The notes under the pieces: generated by a model
The model's input: the letters and a program-made list of their open reading frames with translations, nothing else
Databases searched by the model: none
Told to the model about the DNA's origin: nothing
From: Prado023 sp964418695
GTDB lineage: Bacteria > Actinomycetota > Actinomycetes > S36-B12 > CAIYMF01
Length of the DNA stretch: 64,000 nucleotides
Assembly: GCA_964418695.1 (NCBI GenBank)
Contig: CAYQMN010000009.1
Coordinates: 1-64,000, forward strand
Direction: 5' to 3'
Position numbers and translations under genes: made by a program
Part shown: one piece after another, positions 15,422 to 24,744 of the stretch
How the letters are laid out: each line of letters opens with the position of its first letter
Position numbering within the stretch: position 1 is the stretch's first letter

Positions 15422-17842
15422 TCAGTACTTCTCGGCGCCCGAGGACTTCAGCGGGTGCTCCTCGGGCGCCGAGCGCCAGGTCGAGCTGATCGGCTCGAAC
15501 GCGTTGTGCACCAGCGGCTCGCCGTGCTCGTCCAGCCGTCCGAGGTTGGTGTCCGCGAGCTCCGGGCACAGCGCGAGGATCGTCTCGCGCAGGTCCGCGT
15601 CGTCGATGAACCGGATGCCCTCCCAGGTCAGGTAGCGCTCGTTGTACTTCTCCTTGCTGAACCACGGGTCGCGCTGCAGCCGGCCGCTGGCGAACTGCAC
15701 GAACACCGCGAACAGGGTCTGGCCGAATCCGTGCAGCGGGCGGTCGCCCTCGCACAGCGTGCCCACGATGAGGTCGAGCCTCTCCACGCCCGCCGGGCCC
15801 TCGCCGTAGATCTCGGTGAGCCGGGCGGTGGTCTCCTCGTCGGCCTTGAGATCGGCGAACGTGTCGATCGGCGGCAGCCCGATCTGGCGGCGGAACTCGT
15901 TGTACGCGGGCACTCCGCGCTCCCGGGCACGCAGGATGTCGACTGCGCCCAGGTCCATCACCGGGCGGCCCTCCACGCTCATCTCGGTGAAGAACGGCGG
16001 GTAGTTGTTGTGGACCAGCAGCGCCATCTTGTCGTAGAGCAGCGTGTGGATCATGGTCGCGAAGCCGTGCTCGTCGAGCAGCTGGCGGCTGCCCTGCTCG
16101 CGCGACGCGTCGGTCTGCACGGTCGCCACGGGGTCGGTCGCGCCGACCGGGCGGATGTCCAGCTCCTGGGGGATCCCGGCGTGCAGCCGGTACACCTCGC
16201 TGAACTGCTCGCCGAAGTTGTAGGGCACGCCGAACCCGTCGCGCCGGCCGCCGACCAGGCCGCCGAGCACCGGGTTGGTCAGGTCGAACCCGTTGGTGAC
16301 CTTGCGCTTGTCGAACTTGTTCACCAGGGCGTCGAGCAGGCCGTTCCAGTTGGTGCTCATCCCGACCGCGAGCTCCTTGGTCGGCAGCACAGCGGGCGTC
16401 CACTCGACGGTGTGGATCTTGGCCATGACGTGGCCGTTGACGAGCCGGGCGGTGTGGAACAGCTGGTCGGTGGACCAGTCCGGGTGGCCCCTGCCGTAGC
16501 GCTTCCCGGTGCACGGGTCGACGCCGCTGGCCAGCAGGTCGGCGATCCGGTTGTGGTTGCGCGCGAACAGGGTGTGCAGCACCGAGCGGCCGACCCACCA
16601 GTTCTGGGTGGCCCCGCTCAGCTCGCGGCCCGAGTCGTCCAGCGGCAGCCGCCCGCCGGGCAGGTGCAGGTGCCCGCCGGGCAGGAACTCGCCGGTGGCG
16701 GGGTCGGTACGCAGGAGGTCCTGGCGGGCCTGGTCGTTGCCGTACACCTGGTTGCCGCGCCACCACGCCGTCGAGGAGTTGCGGTAGGTCTGCATCCCAG
16801 GGGTCGGGGCGACGTCCTTCTGAGTGCGCCGGAACACCAGCGCGTCCTGGCCGTAGCGCACCCGGAACGGATCGTCCTCGGCCAGCGGCACGACGATCGG
16901 GTCCTCCGCGGTCAGCTCGGACTCGCGGTGGCGGATCCAGCCCTCGAGCATGAACTGGATCCACGAGATGGCCAGCTGGTTGAGGAACGGGGCCTTGGTC
17001 TGCTCGCCGGAGCAGGCCAGGAACGCCCGCGAGACCGTGCGCACGTCGGGCAGGTCGGCGTCGGCGGAGCGGTCCCGTCGCACGGTGGCGACCGGGTCCT
17101 TGCCCTGCCAGGAGACGCGCGACCCGGCGGCGCCCTCGCGCGGGTCGTCGGTGGTCCAGGTGCCGTCCGCGGTCGGGAACCGGTGGGCGTACCAGGGCTT
17201 CACCTGGCCGCGCGGCTGGTCGTCGACGAGGGTGCCTGGGGCTTCGGTGGACTGCAGCGTGTTCGCGTTCATCCAGTTGCGGATGCCGCCGATCTTGAGG
17301 TCCTTGCGGATGTCGCCCTTCTCCAGCTTCGGCCAGTCGATCCACGCCTGGGGGATCCCGCAGCGGGTCTCGAAGCGCAGGACCGCGTCCATCAGCGGAC
17401 TCACCGCCGCCCCGGCGACCCCGCGCGAGGTCCCGCGCAGCCGCAGCGACCAGTGCTGCCCGGGCAGCGGCTGGATGTCCTGCGGCTCGCGCAGGAAGCG
17501 CTCGGGTGGCTCCTGGATCCGGGCCAGGTCGAACGGCTCGGTGGGCGGTGGCGAGTCGGCCAGCGCGGTGCGCGCGTTGCGCTGGGCGTGGGCGAGCAGC
17601 AGGCCCCAGTCCTCCTGCTCGGGGTTCGCCGCGACCGCGCTGGTGAGCGCCGCGACCGCATCGTCGTAGCGCGCCTGCAGGAAGGCCACGAGTCCGGTCA
17701 GGTGGGCGGTGCGCCCGTCGTCGTCGGGCTGGCCGGACAGCGCCGCGAGGGTGTCGGCGGCGATCTGCAGGTCGTCGGGCATCCCGGTGCGCAGGTGATC
17801 GAAGGCGAGGCTTCGAGAAGCCTCCACGCTCTGGAGCTTCAT
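15422..17842 (-). CDS. Heme peroxidase-family protein, alpha-dioxygenase-like
   Basis: This 806-residue protein matches the fatty-acid alpha-dioxygenase branch of the animal heme peroxidase/cyclooxygenase superfamily along residues about 150-800: SWIQFM, HTLFARNHNRIAD, HTVEWTPAVLPTKELAVGMS, VYRLH, VPAYNEFRRQIGLPPI. The Tyr-x-x-His of the radical Tyr and proximal heme His is Y551/H554. The expected distal His (FMIHDW in plant enzymes as I recall them) is Glu, E300, in FMLEGW. Residues 1-140 are an extra helical, TPR-like region. These enzymes oxygenate fatty acids at C-alpha or form hydroperoxides. I start at the ATG at 17842; the open frame upstream to 17974 looks non-coding. It heads a three-gene operon. 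Confidence 0.85.
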   Translation of the reverse strand: MKLQSVEASRSLAFDHLRTGMPDDLQIAADTLAALSGQPDDDGRTAHLTGLVAFLQARYDDAVAALTSAVAANPEQEDWGLLLAHAQRNARTALADSPPPTEPFDLARIQEPPERFLREPQDIQPLPGQHWSLRLRGTSRGVAGAAVSPLMDAVLRFETRCGIPQAWIDWPKLEKGDIRKDLKIGGIRNWMNANTLQSTEAPGTLVDDQPRGQVKPWYAHRFPTADGTWTTDDPREGAAGSRVSWQGKDPVATVRRDRSADADLPDVRTVSRAFLACSGEQTKAPFLNQLAISWIQFMLEGWIRHRESELTAEDPIVVPLAEDDPFRVRYGQDALVFRRTQKDVAPTPGMQTYRNSSTAWWRGNQVYGNDQARQDLLRTDPATGEFLPGGHLHLPGGRLPLDDSGRELSGATQNWWVGRSVLHTLFARNHNRIADLLASGVDPCTGKRYGRGHPDWSTDQLFHTARLVNGHVMAKIHTVEWTPAVLPTKELAVGMSTNWNGLLDALVNKFDKRKVTNGFDLTNPVLGGLVGGRRDGFGVPYNFGEQFSEVYRLHAGIPQELDIRPVGATDPVATVQTDASREQGSRQLLDEHGFATMIHTLLYDKMALLVHNNYPPFFTEMSVEGRPVMDLGAVDILRARERGVPAYNEFRRQIGLPPIDTFADLKADEETTARLTEIYGEGPAGVERLDLIVGTLCEGDRPLHGFGQTLFAVFVQFASGRLQRDPWFSKEKYNERYLTWEGIRFIDDADLRETILALCPELADTNLGRLDEHGEPLVHNAFEPISSTWRSAPEEHPLKSSGAEKY

Positions 17843-17945
17843 GCGCGGGAAGTTACTCCGGCGCGGTGGGCGGCGGGAGTGCCTTTCCGGGCACATCGCA
17901 GGTCCGGTCGGGCCGTCCGGCGGGTGCGCTCGGGTGGGTTCCCGG

Positions 17946-18073
17946 GGCGGTGTCGCGCTACCCCGGCTGCTCACCCGGGCGGTGTCGCGCTACCCGGGCT
18001 GCTCGCCGGGGCGGTGTCGCGCTACCCGGGCTGCTCGCCGGGGCGGTGTCGCGCTACCCCGGCTGCTCACCTG
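17946..18073. repeat. Four 32-bp tandem repeats containing a gene 3' end
   Basis: A 32-bp unit starting GGCGGTGTCGCGCTAC(C) is repeated four times at 17946, 17978, 18010 and 18042. The copy at 18042 overlaps the last codons and stop of the oxidoreductase gene ending at 18054, so the other copies duplicate its Glu-Gln-Pro-Gly-stop end. The period is not a multiple of three. Confidence 0.85.
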
Positions 18074-19070
18074 GGTAGACCACCCCCACCTGGCGGCGGA
18101 TCTCGTCCAGGGTCTCCATCACCGACACCGTGTGCGACCAGGGGAGCAGCTCGCTCTGCTGGCGGCCCTCGACGATGCAGCGGGCCGCCTCGGCGACCTG
18201 GTACTGGAAGCCGCCCTCGACCGGGTGCTCGAACGTCCACGGGTCGTTGGTGCCGACGGTCACCCGGAACGAGGTGGGCTGGTAGAACTGCCGCTCGATC
18301 TCGATGCGCCCTCGCGTGCCGAGCACCGCGCCCGTGGTGGGGGTGGCCGACCACAGGGTGGTGTGCAGGCTGGCCTGCACCCGCTGGCCGAAGCCGAGCG
18401 CGATGCTGATCTGCCCGTCGACGCCGGTCGGGGTCAGCGAGCCCACCGCGCTGATCCGGTCCGGGCGGCCGAACAGGCTCTGCGCGAAGCTGACCGGGTA
18501 GACGCCCAGGTCCAGCAGCGCGCCGCCGGCCAGGTCGGGATTGTGCAGGCGATGGGTCAGGGCAAGCCCGCTCGTGTCGTGGCCATGGTCGGCGATGAAG
18601 CCGACGGGGTCGCCGATCTCGCCGCGGGCGACCACCTCGTGCAGCGCGCGGACGTGCGGCAGGAACCGGGTCCACATGGCCTCCATGGCGAAGACGCCGG
18701 CCTGCTGCGCCGCGTCCAGCACCCGCCGTGCCTGGGTGGCGTCCTGCGTGAACGCCTTCTCCACCAGGACGTGCTTGCCCGCCTCGATCGCCAGCAGCGC
18801 GTGCCGGGCGTGCTCGGAGTGCGGGCTGGCGACGTAGACCGCCTGCACGTCGGGGTCGGCCACCAGCGCCTCGTAGCTGTCGTGGACGTGCTGCACCCCG
18901 AACTCGTCGGCGTACTCCTGCGCGCGCCGGGCCGAGCGGGAGCCGACCGCGACGATGGTGCCGCGGGTGTGCCCCAGGACCGCCCGGCCGAACGTGCGCG
19001 CGATGCCGCCGGGCGCCAGCACCCCCCAGCGCACAGGCGGGGCGGACCGGGGATCGGCGGTCGCGGACAT
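18054..19070 (-). CDS. Gfo/Idh/MocA-family oxidoreductase (dihydrodiol dehydrogenase-like)
   Basis: This 338-residue NAD(P)-dependent dehydrogenase has the Rossmann fold at its start (WGVLAPGGIARTFG), the conserved VLVEKAF (about residues 104-110), and AMWTRFLPHVRAL, a signature of the dimeric dihydrodiol dehydrogenase/xylose dehydrogenase subgroup. The C-terminal half carries the beta-sheet dimerisation domain with GGALLDLGVYPV. Substrate is likely a sugar or cyclic diol. It is distinct from the YhhX-like protein at 4.7 kb. It stands between a tandem repeat and the divergent YihY gene, with no operon partner. Confidence 0.85.
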   Translation of the reverse strand: MSATADPRSAPPVRWGVLAPGGIARTFGRAVLGHTRGTIVAVGSRSARRAQEYADEFGVQHVHDSYEALVADPDVQAVYVASPHSEHARHALLAIEAGKHVLVEKAFTQDATQARRVLDAAQQAGVFAMEAMWTRFLPHVRALHEVVARGEIGDPVGFIADHGHDTSGLALTHRLHNPDLAGGALLDLGVYPVSFAQSLFGRPDRISAVGSLTPTGVDGQISIALGFGQRVQASLHTTLWSATPTTGAVLGTRGRIEIERQFYQPTSFRVTVGTNDPWTFEHPVEGGFQYQVAEAARCIVEGRQQSELLPWSHTVSVMETLDEIRRQVGVVYPGEQPG

Positions 19071-19215
19071 GACCCGACCCTAGAGGCCGGGTGCCGCACG
19101 AGCCGAGGAATCGGATGGTCAGCCCTCGGGCCATCCGATGGCCCCTGGACTGGCAACCGGGGGGCACGCGGTGGCAGGAGGGGCCGGCAGCGGGCGGGGG
19201 CAATACGTTTCCCCC

Positions 19216-20175
19216 ATGCCCAGCGCCGCCCTCCCGCCCATCGCCGGCATCCACACCGACCCCGAACCGCCGCCGATTCCGCCGTTCGTGCGCAAGCTGG
19301 ACGCCATCGCGGTCGGTGGCATCGGGTACCGGGCGCTGCGCCGGTACTCGGTGGCCAAGGTCGGGCTGCTCGCCAACGGCACCGCGTACTACCTGTTCCT
19401 GGCGCTGTTCTCGATCCTCGCGTTCGCCTTCGGCATCGCCGCCCTGCTGGGCGCGGACTGGATGGCACAGTGGCTGACCGACGCCCTGGAGCAGGCGCTG
19501 CCCGGCGTGATCGGCGAGCAGGGGATCGACCCGGCGGCGCTGAAGGCGACCGGGGCGACCGCCGGAGTCCTGGGTCTGCTCGTGCTGCTCTACTCCGGGA
19601 CCGGCGCGGTCAGCGGCGCGGCCGCCTCGATGCACCTCATCTACGGCGCGCCCCCGGACCCGCGCAACTTCGTGCTGGGCAAGGTCCGCGCGGGGGCCAT
19701 CCTGGTCGCGGTCGGCCCGTTCATCGCCTTGTCGTTCGTGACCGTCGAGGTCGCCCGGCAGCTGTTGGGCGTGCCGTGGCCGGGCTACCTGCTGGGGCTC
19801 GGGGTGGACTTCCTGATCTTGTGGCTGCTCCTGGGGATCCTGGGCGGCATCCGCCCCGAGCCGTTCCCACGCAAGGTCGCGGCGGGGGTCGGCGCCGTCG
19901 GGATGGCCCTGGTCAAGACGCTGCTCGGCGCGATCATGGCCTGGGCGCTGGACAAGCCCCAGTACGGCGTCTTCGCCGCCCCGCTGGCCATTCTCCTGAT
20001 CCTGCAGCTGTTCTCGCTCGTGCTGTACCTGAGCGCGTGCCTGGCGGCGGGGATCAGCGACAAGGACGTGCCGATCGAGGAGTTCATGCCGGGCGCGGAG
20101 CCGGTCGAGGCGGTCGCGGCCGAGGGCGAGGCGGTCGAGGAGGAGCCCGGGCCGGCGGCGCCCGAGTCGGTCTAG
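19216..20175 (+). CDS. YihY/BrkB-family inner membrane protein
   Basis: This 319-residue protein belongs to the YihY (formerly RNase BN/BrkB) family: about six transmembrane helices, beginning with the conserved ANGTAYYLFLALFSILAF (family pattern AAALAYYTLLSLFP) and with a hydrophilic acidic C-terminus rich in Glu/Ala/Pro. The family function is not established; a transport or lipid-related role has been proposed. I use the ATG at 19216 because the 26 codons upstream are low-complexity. Its TAG stop shares the tetranucleotide CTAG with the stop of the convergent hydrolase gene. Confidence 0.8.
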   Translation: MPSAALPPIAGIHTDPEPPPIPPFVRKLDAIAVGGIGYRALRRYSVAKVGLLANGTAYYLFLALFSILAFAFGIAALLGADWMAQWLTDALEQALPGVIGEQGIDPAALKATGATAGVLGLLVLLYSGTGAVSGAAASMHLIYGAPPDPRNFVLGKVRAGAILVAVGPFIALSFVTVEVARQLLGVPWPGYLLGLGVDFLILWLLLGILGGIRPEPFPRKVAAGVGAVGMALVKTLLGAIMAWALDKPQYGVFAAPLAILLILQLFSLVLYLSACLAAGISDKDVPIEEFMPGAEPVEAVAAEGEAVEEEPGPAAPESV

Positions 20176-21131
20176 AGCTGGAACTCCACCCAGAGCGGGA
20201 AGTGGTCGGAGACCCGCCAGGACAGCTCGTTGGTGCTCATGCCCTGGAAGACGTAGGGCCGGAAGTCGATGCCGCCGGCGTGCCCGGTGTAGGTGAGCCC
20301 GGCCAGCCGCGAGCCGCCCGCCGGGGTCGTGAACCAGGCGATCTGGTCGTAGAAGTGGTGTGCCTTGTCGTTGTCGAACACCGTGCGCGGCACCTCGTTC
20401 AGCGCGGCCGGCGGCCACAGCCCCGTGCTCAGGAACGCCTCGTACAGGGGGTCGCCGACCCGGTCGAGGTTGAAGTCGCCGAGCACCAGCAGGTTGTCGT
20501 TCCAGTCGTCGGGGCGGTCGGCCCAGTCGCGCATCCAGCCCGCGAAGCTCGTGACCTCGCCGAGCCGGGCGGCGGTCCCGTCGCCCCAGATCATGTGGAC
20601 GGTGGCCAGGATGAACTCGACGTCCCCGCGGGTGAAGCTGGCCAGATACGGGGAGCGGGCGAACTGGGCGGTGCCCGCGCTCGGGGGCAGCACGATCTCG
20701 CCGACCAGCCCCGACGGGGCGACCCGGCGCGTGTCGTAGAGGTAGACCAGCCGCTCCCCGTTGCCCGCGTCGCCCTCGGTGACGTCGGAGCTGATCACGT
20801 GCCAGTCGGGGCCGAGCTGCTCCAGCAGGGCGCGCAGCGCGCCGGTCCGTCGGCGGGTCTCCTGCACCGCGACGACATCGAAGCACTCGATCACCGCGCG
20901 GATGCAGGCGATCGCGTGCCAGTCCCGCTTGGGCGAGTCGGTCGGGCGGGCCACCCAGGTCGGGGTGACGCCGGCGAAGGCGCGCAGGTTCCAGGTGCCG
21001 ATCAGCAGGTTGTCGTCGGCGCGCGGCGGGACGAGCGCGTGCACGGCGTCGGAGAGGCGGCCGACATCGGCGGTCACCTCGGGAGGTGGGGCGAGCACCG
21101 GCATCGGAACCTCCGTGAGGGGCGCCTCCAT
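20172..21131 (-). CDS. Endonuclease/exonuclease/phosphatase (EEP) family hydrolase
   Basis: This 319-residue protein has the EEP fold: LLIGTWNLRAF with the metal-site Asn at residue 48, VVAVQETRRR with the metal-binding Glu at 91, LVLGDFNLDRVGDP in the middle and the C-terminal SDHFPLW with catalytic Asp309/His310. It should hydrolyse phosphodiesters with a divalent metal; nucleic acid or small-molecule phosphodiesters are both possible. No signal peptide is evident, so it is probably cytoplasmic. A second start at residue 10 (21104) is possible. The gene is convergent with the YihY gene, overlapping by 4 bp. Confidence 0.85.
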   Translation of the reverse strand: MEAPLTEVPMPVLAPPPEVTADVGRLSDAVHALVPPRADDNLLIGTWNLRAFAGVTPTWVARPTDSPKRDWHAIACIRAVIECFDVVAVQETRRRTGALRALLEQLGPDWHVISSDVTEGDAGNGERLVYLYDTRRVAPSGLVGEIVLPPSAGTAQFARSPYLASFTRGDVEFILATVHMIWGDGTAARLGEVTSFAGWMRDWADRPDDWNDNLLVLGDFNLDRVGDPLYEAFLSTGLWPPAALNEVPRTVFDNDKAHHFYDQIAWFTTPAGGSRLAGLTYTGHAGGIDFRPYVFQGMSTNELSWRVSDHFPLWVEFQL

Positions 21132-21225
21132 GATGCGCCCGACCCTGCCCCGAACGTCTGGTGGCGCAGCGGCGCCCCGGCCCCGTGTGGGGGACCGGGG
21201 CGCCGCTGCGACTGCGCGCGAACCG

Positions 21226-23463
<2,238 letters not shown>

Positions 23464-23519
23464 CTGATCTCTCTCTGGTGAGGCCGTCCGCTCGGCACGG
23501 ACGGCACGGTGTTCAGGAT

Positions 23520-23978
23520 TCAGGACGTGGGGTGGGCGTGGAGGTCGCGGCTGGCGGTGGCCAGGCACTCGGGGCAGACTCCCCAGTACGTGATCTCGGC
23601 CTCGTCGATCGCGTAGCCGTGGTGGTCGGAGGGGGCCAGGCAGGGCGCGGGACCGATCGAGCAGTCGATGTCGGTGACCGTGCCGCACGAGCGGCAGATC
23701 AGGTGGTGGTGGTTGTCGGCCACCCGGGCCTCGAACAGCGCGGGCGAGCCGGCCGGCTGGATCCGGCGTAGCAGGCCCACGTCGATCAGCGTGTTCAGCG
23801 CGTCGTAGACCGCTTGCAGCGACACGGACCCGAGCTGGGTGCGCACCGCCGTCGCCACCGCGTCGGCGGTCAGGTGCTCACCCTCGCCGACTGCCTTCAG
23901 CACCGCGATCCGCTGGCCGGTCACCCGCAGACCCCGCTCACGCAGGGCGCCGACCGGGTCAGTGAGCATGTCCACCAT
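23520..23978 (-). CDS. furA: FurA/CatR-type peroxide-sensing repressor
   Basis: This 152-residue Fur-family repressor precedes katG. It has the winged helix (residues 10-85, VTGQRIAVLKAV and SVSLQAVYDALNTL), the metal-binding HHH at 90-92, and two Cys pairs (C95/C98 and C135/C138) for structural zinc. Proteins of this kind in actinobacteria sense peroxide and repress themselves and katG. The first ATG (23978) sits immediately after an operator-like dyad with almost no leader, so the mRNA may be leaderless; ATG 23969 is an alternative. Confidence 0.93.
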   Translation of the reverse strand: MVDMLTDPVGALRERGLRVTGQRIAVLKAVGEGEHLTADAVATAVRTQLGSVSLQAVYDALNTLIDVGLLRRIQPAGSPALFEARVADNHHHLICRSCGTVTDIDCSIGPAPCLAPSDHHGYAIDEAEITYWGVCPECLATASRDLHAHPTS

Positions 23979-23981
23979 TGT

Positions 23982-24000
23982 ACTATCTGGAATAGTTCCA
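23982..24000. promoter_or_regulatory. FurA operator dyads
   Basis: Two interleaved perfect inverted repeats lie directly before the furA start: TGGAA-N3-TTCCA (23988-24000) and ACTAT-N5-ATAGT (23982-23996). The region is AT-rich compared with its surroundings and should carry the promoter and autoregulatory FurA site. Confidence 0.7.
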
Positions 24001-24052
24001 GGAAAAGAGGGACTCCGGAGTGCGTCAGCCGTGACCGCCCCCGAGCCGGCCC

Positions 24053-24580
24053 TCAGTGGGCTGCGGGGGCGGCGGTGAAGCGATCGATGGTCTCGGCGAT
24101 GACGTCGTCCAGGCGCTCGTCGAGCGCGACCGTGAACCGCTCCAGCAGGGTCACCAGCGCGCCGACGTCCTCGGCGGGCCAGTCGGTCAGCAGCCGGTCC
24201 AGAGCGTAGGTGCGCGCCCCGACCAGCTGCTCGGCCAGGCGCTGCCCGACCTCGGTGAGCTCGACCGTCGTGCGGCGTCGATCCTCGGGGTCGGTGCCAC
24301 GGATGAGCAGCCCGGCGACCTCGGTCTCGGAGAGCAGCCGGCTGGCGCTGGAGTGCTCCAGGGTCAGCGCGGCGGCGACGTCCTTGACCGTGATGGGCCG
24401 GTGTCCCCTCCCTTGACCCAGGTCGGCGATGGCCATGCAGGCCAGGGCCTTGGCCGCGTCGATGCCGTGCTCCAGACCGGGCACCGGCAGCCCGGTGACC
24501 TCGGGCAGGGTCACGCAGCGCCGCATCGCCAGCAGGGCGTGGTCGAGCCGGGTCAGCGCTCGCGGGTCGTGCTCGGTCAT
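24053..24580 (-). CDS. MarR-family transcriptional regulator
   Basis: This 175-residue protein has the MarR winged helix (ITVKDVAAALTLEHSSASRLLSETEVAGLLIR with the DPEDRRRTTVELT wing) between N- and C-terminal dimerisation helices. The ATG at 24580 follows a GGAGGAGG ribosome site. It is divergent from a large MMPL transporter gene with a 164-bp gap holding two related dyads, so it probably represses that transporter and itself, with a lipid or drug as effector. The 3' end lies close to furA, but its reading direction away from the dyads shows separate control. Confidence 0.85.
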   Translation of the reverse strand: MTEHDPRALTRLDHALLAMRRCVTLPEVTGLPVPGLEHGIDAAKALACMAIADLGQGRGHRPITVKDVAAALTLEHSSASRLLSETEVAGLLIRGTDPEDRRRTTVELTEVGQRLAEQLVGARTYALDRLLTDWPAEDVGALVTLLERFTVALDERLDDVIAETIDRFTAAPAAH

Positions 24581-24674
24581 CGGAGACCCTCCTCCCGAGG
24601 GATGTTCACGCGCCCTCGGGCGCTCGGTCCGGCCGGGGCGCAGATGTGCCCATCGCCACACGGGTGGGATTTTG

Positions 24675-24725
24675 CATGTGTCACACATGGATCTAGCCTT
24701 GCGCCCATTGTATGCATGACACATG
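24675..24725. promoter_or_regulatory. Two MarR-type operator dyads upstream of the MMPL gene
   Basis: CATGTGTCACACATG (24675-24689) is a perfect dyad with 7-bp arms. A second, related element with CATG-ACA-CATG (24715-24725) lies 40 bp downstream, 19 bp before the MMPL start. Both share the ACACATG half-site. Confidence 0.7.
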
Positions 24726-24744
24726 AGTTCTTGAGGAGACTGAC

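Noticed and set aside
17946..18073. CRISPR array
   Set aside because: The 32-bp units are directly adjacent with no spacers, and no cas genes are present.
15389..18409. A 1006-codon open frame on the plus strand opposite the alpha-dioxygenase-like operon
   Set aside because: It is an antisense shadow caused by high third-position GC. Its translation is Arg/Gly/Val/Gln-rich without family sequence, while the minus strand matches known folds.
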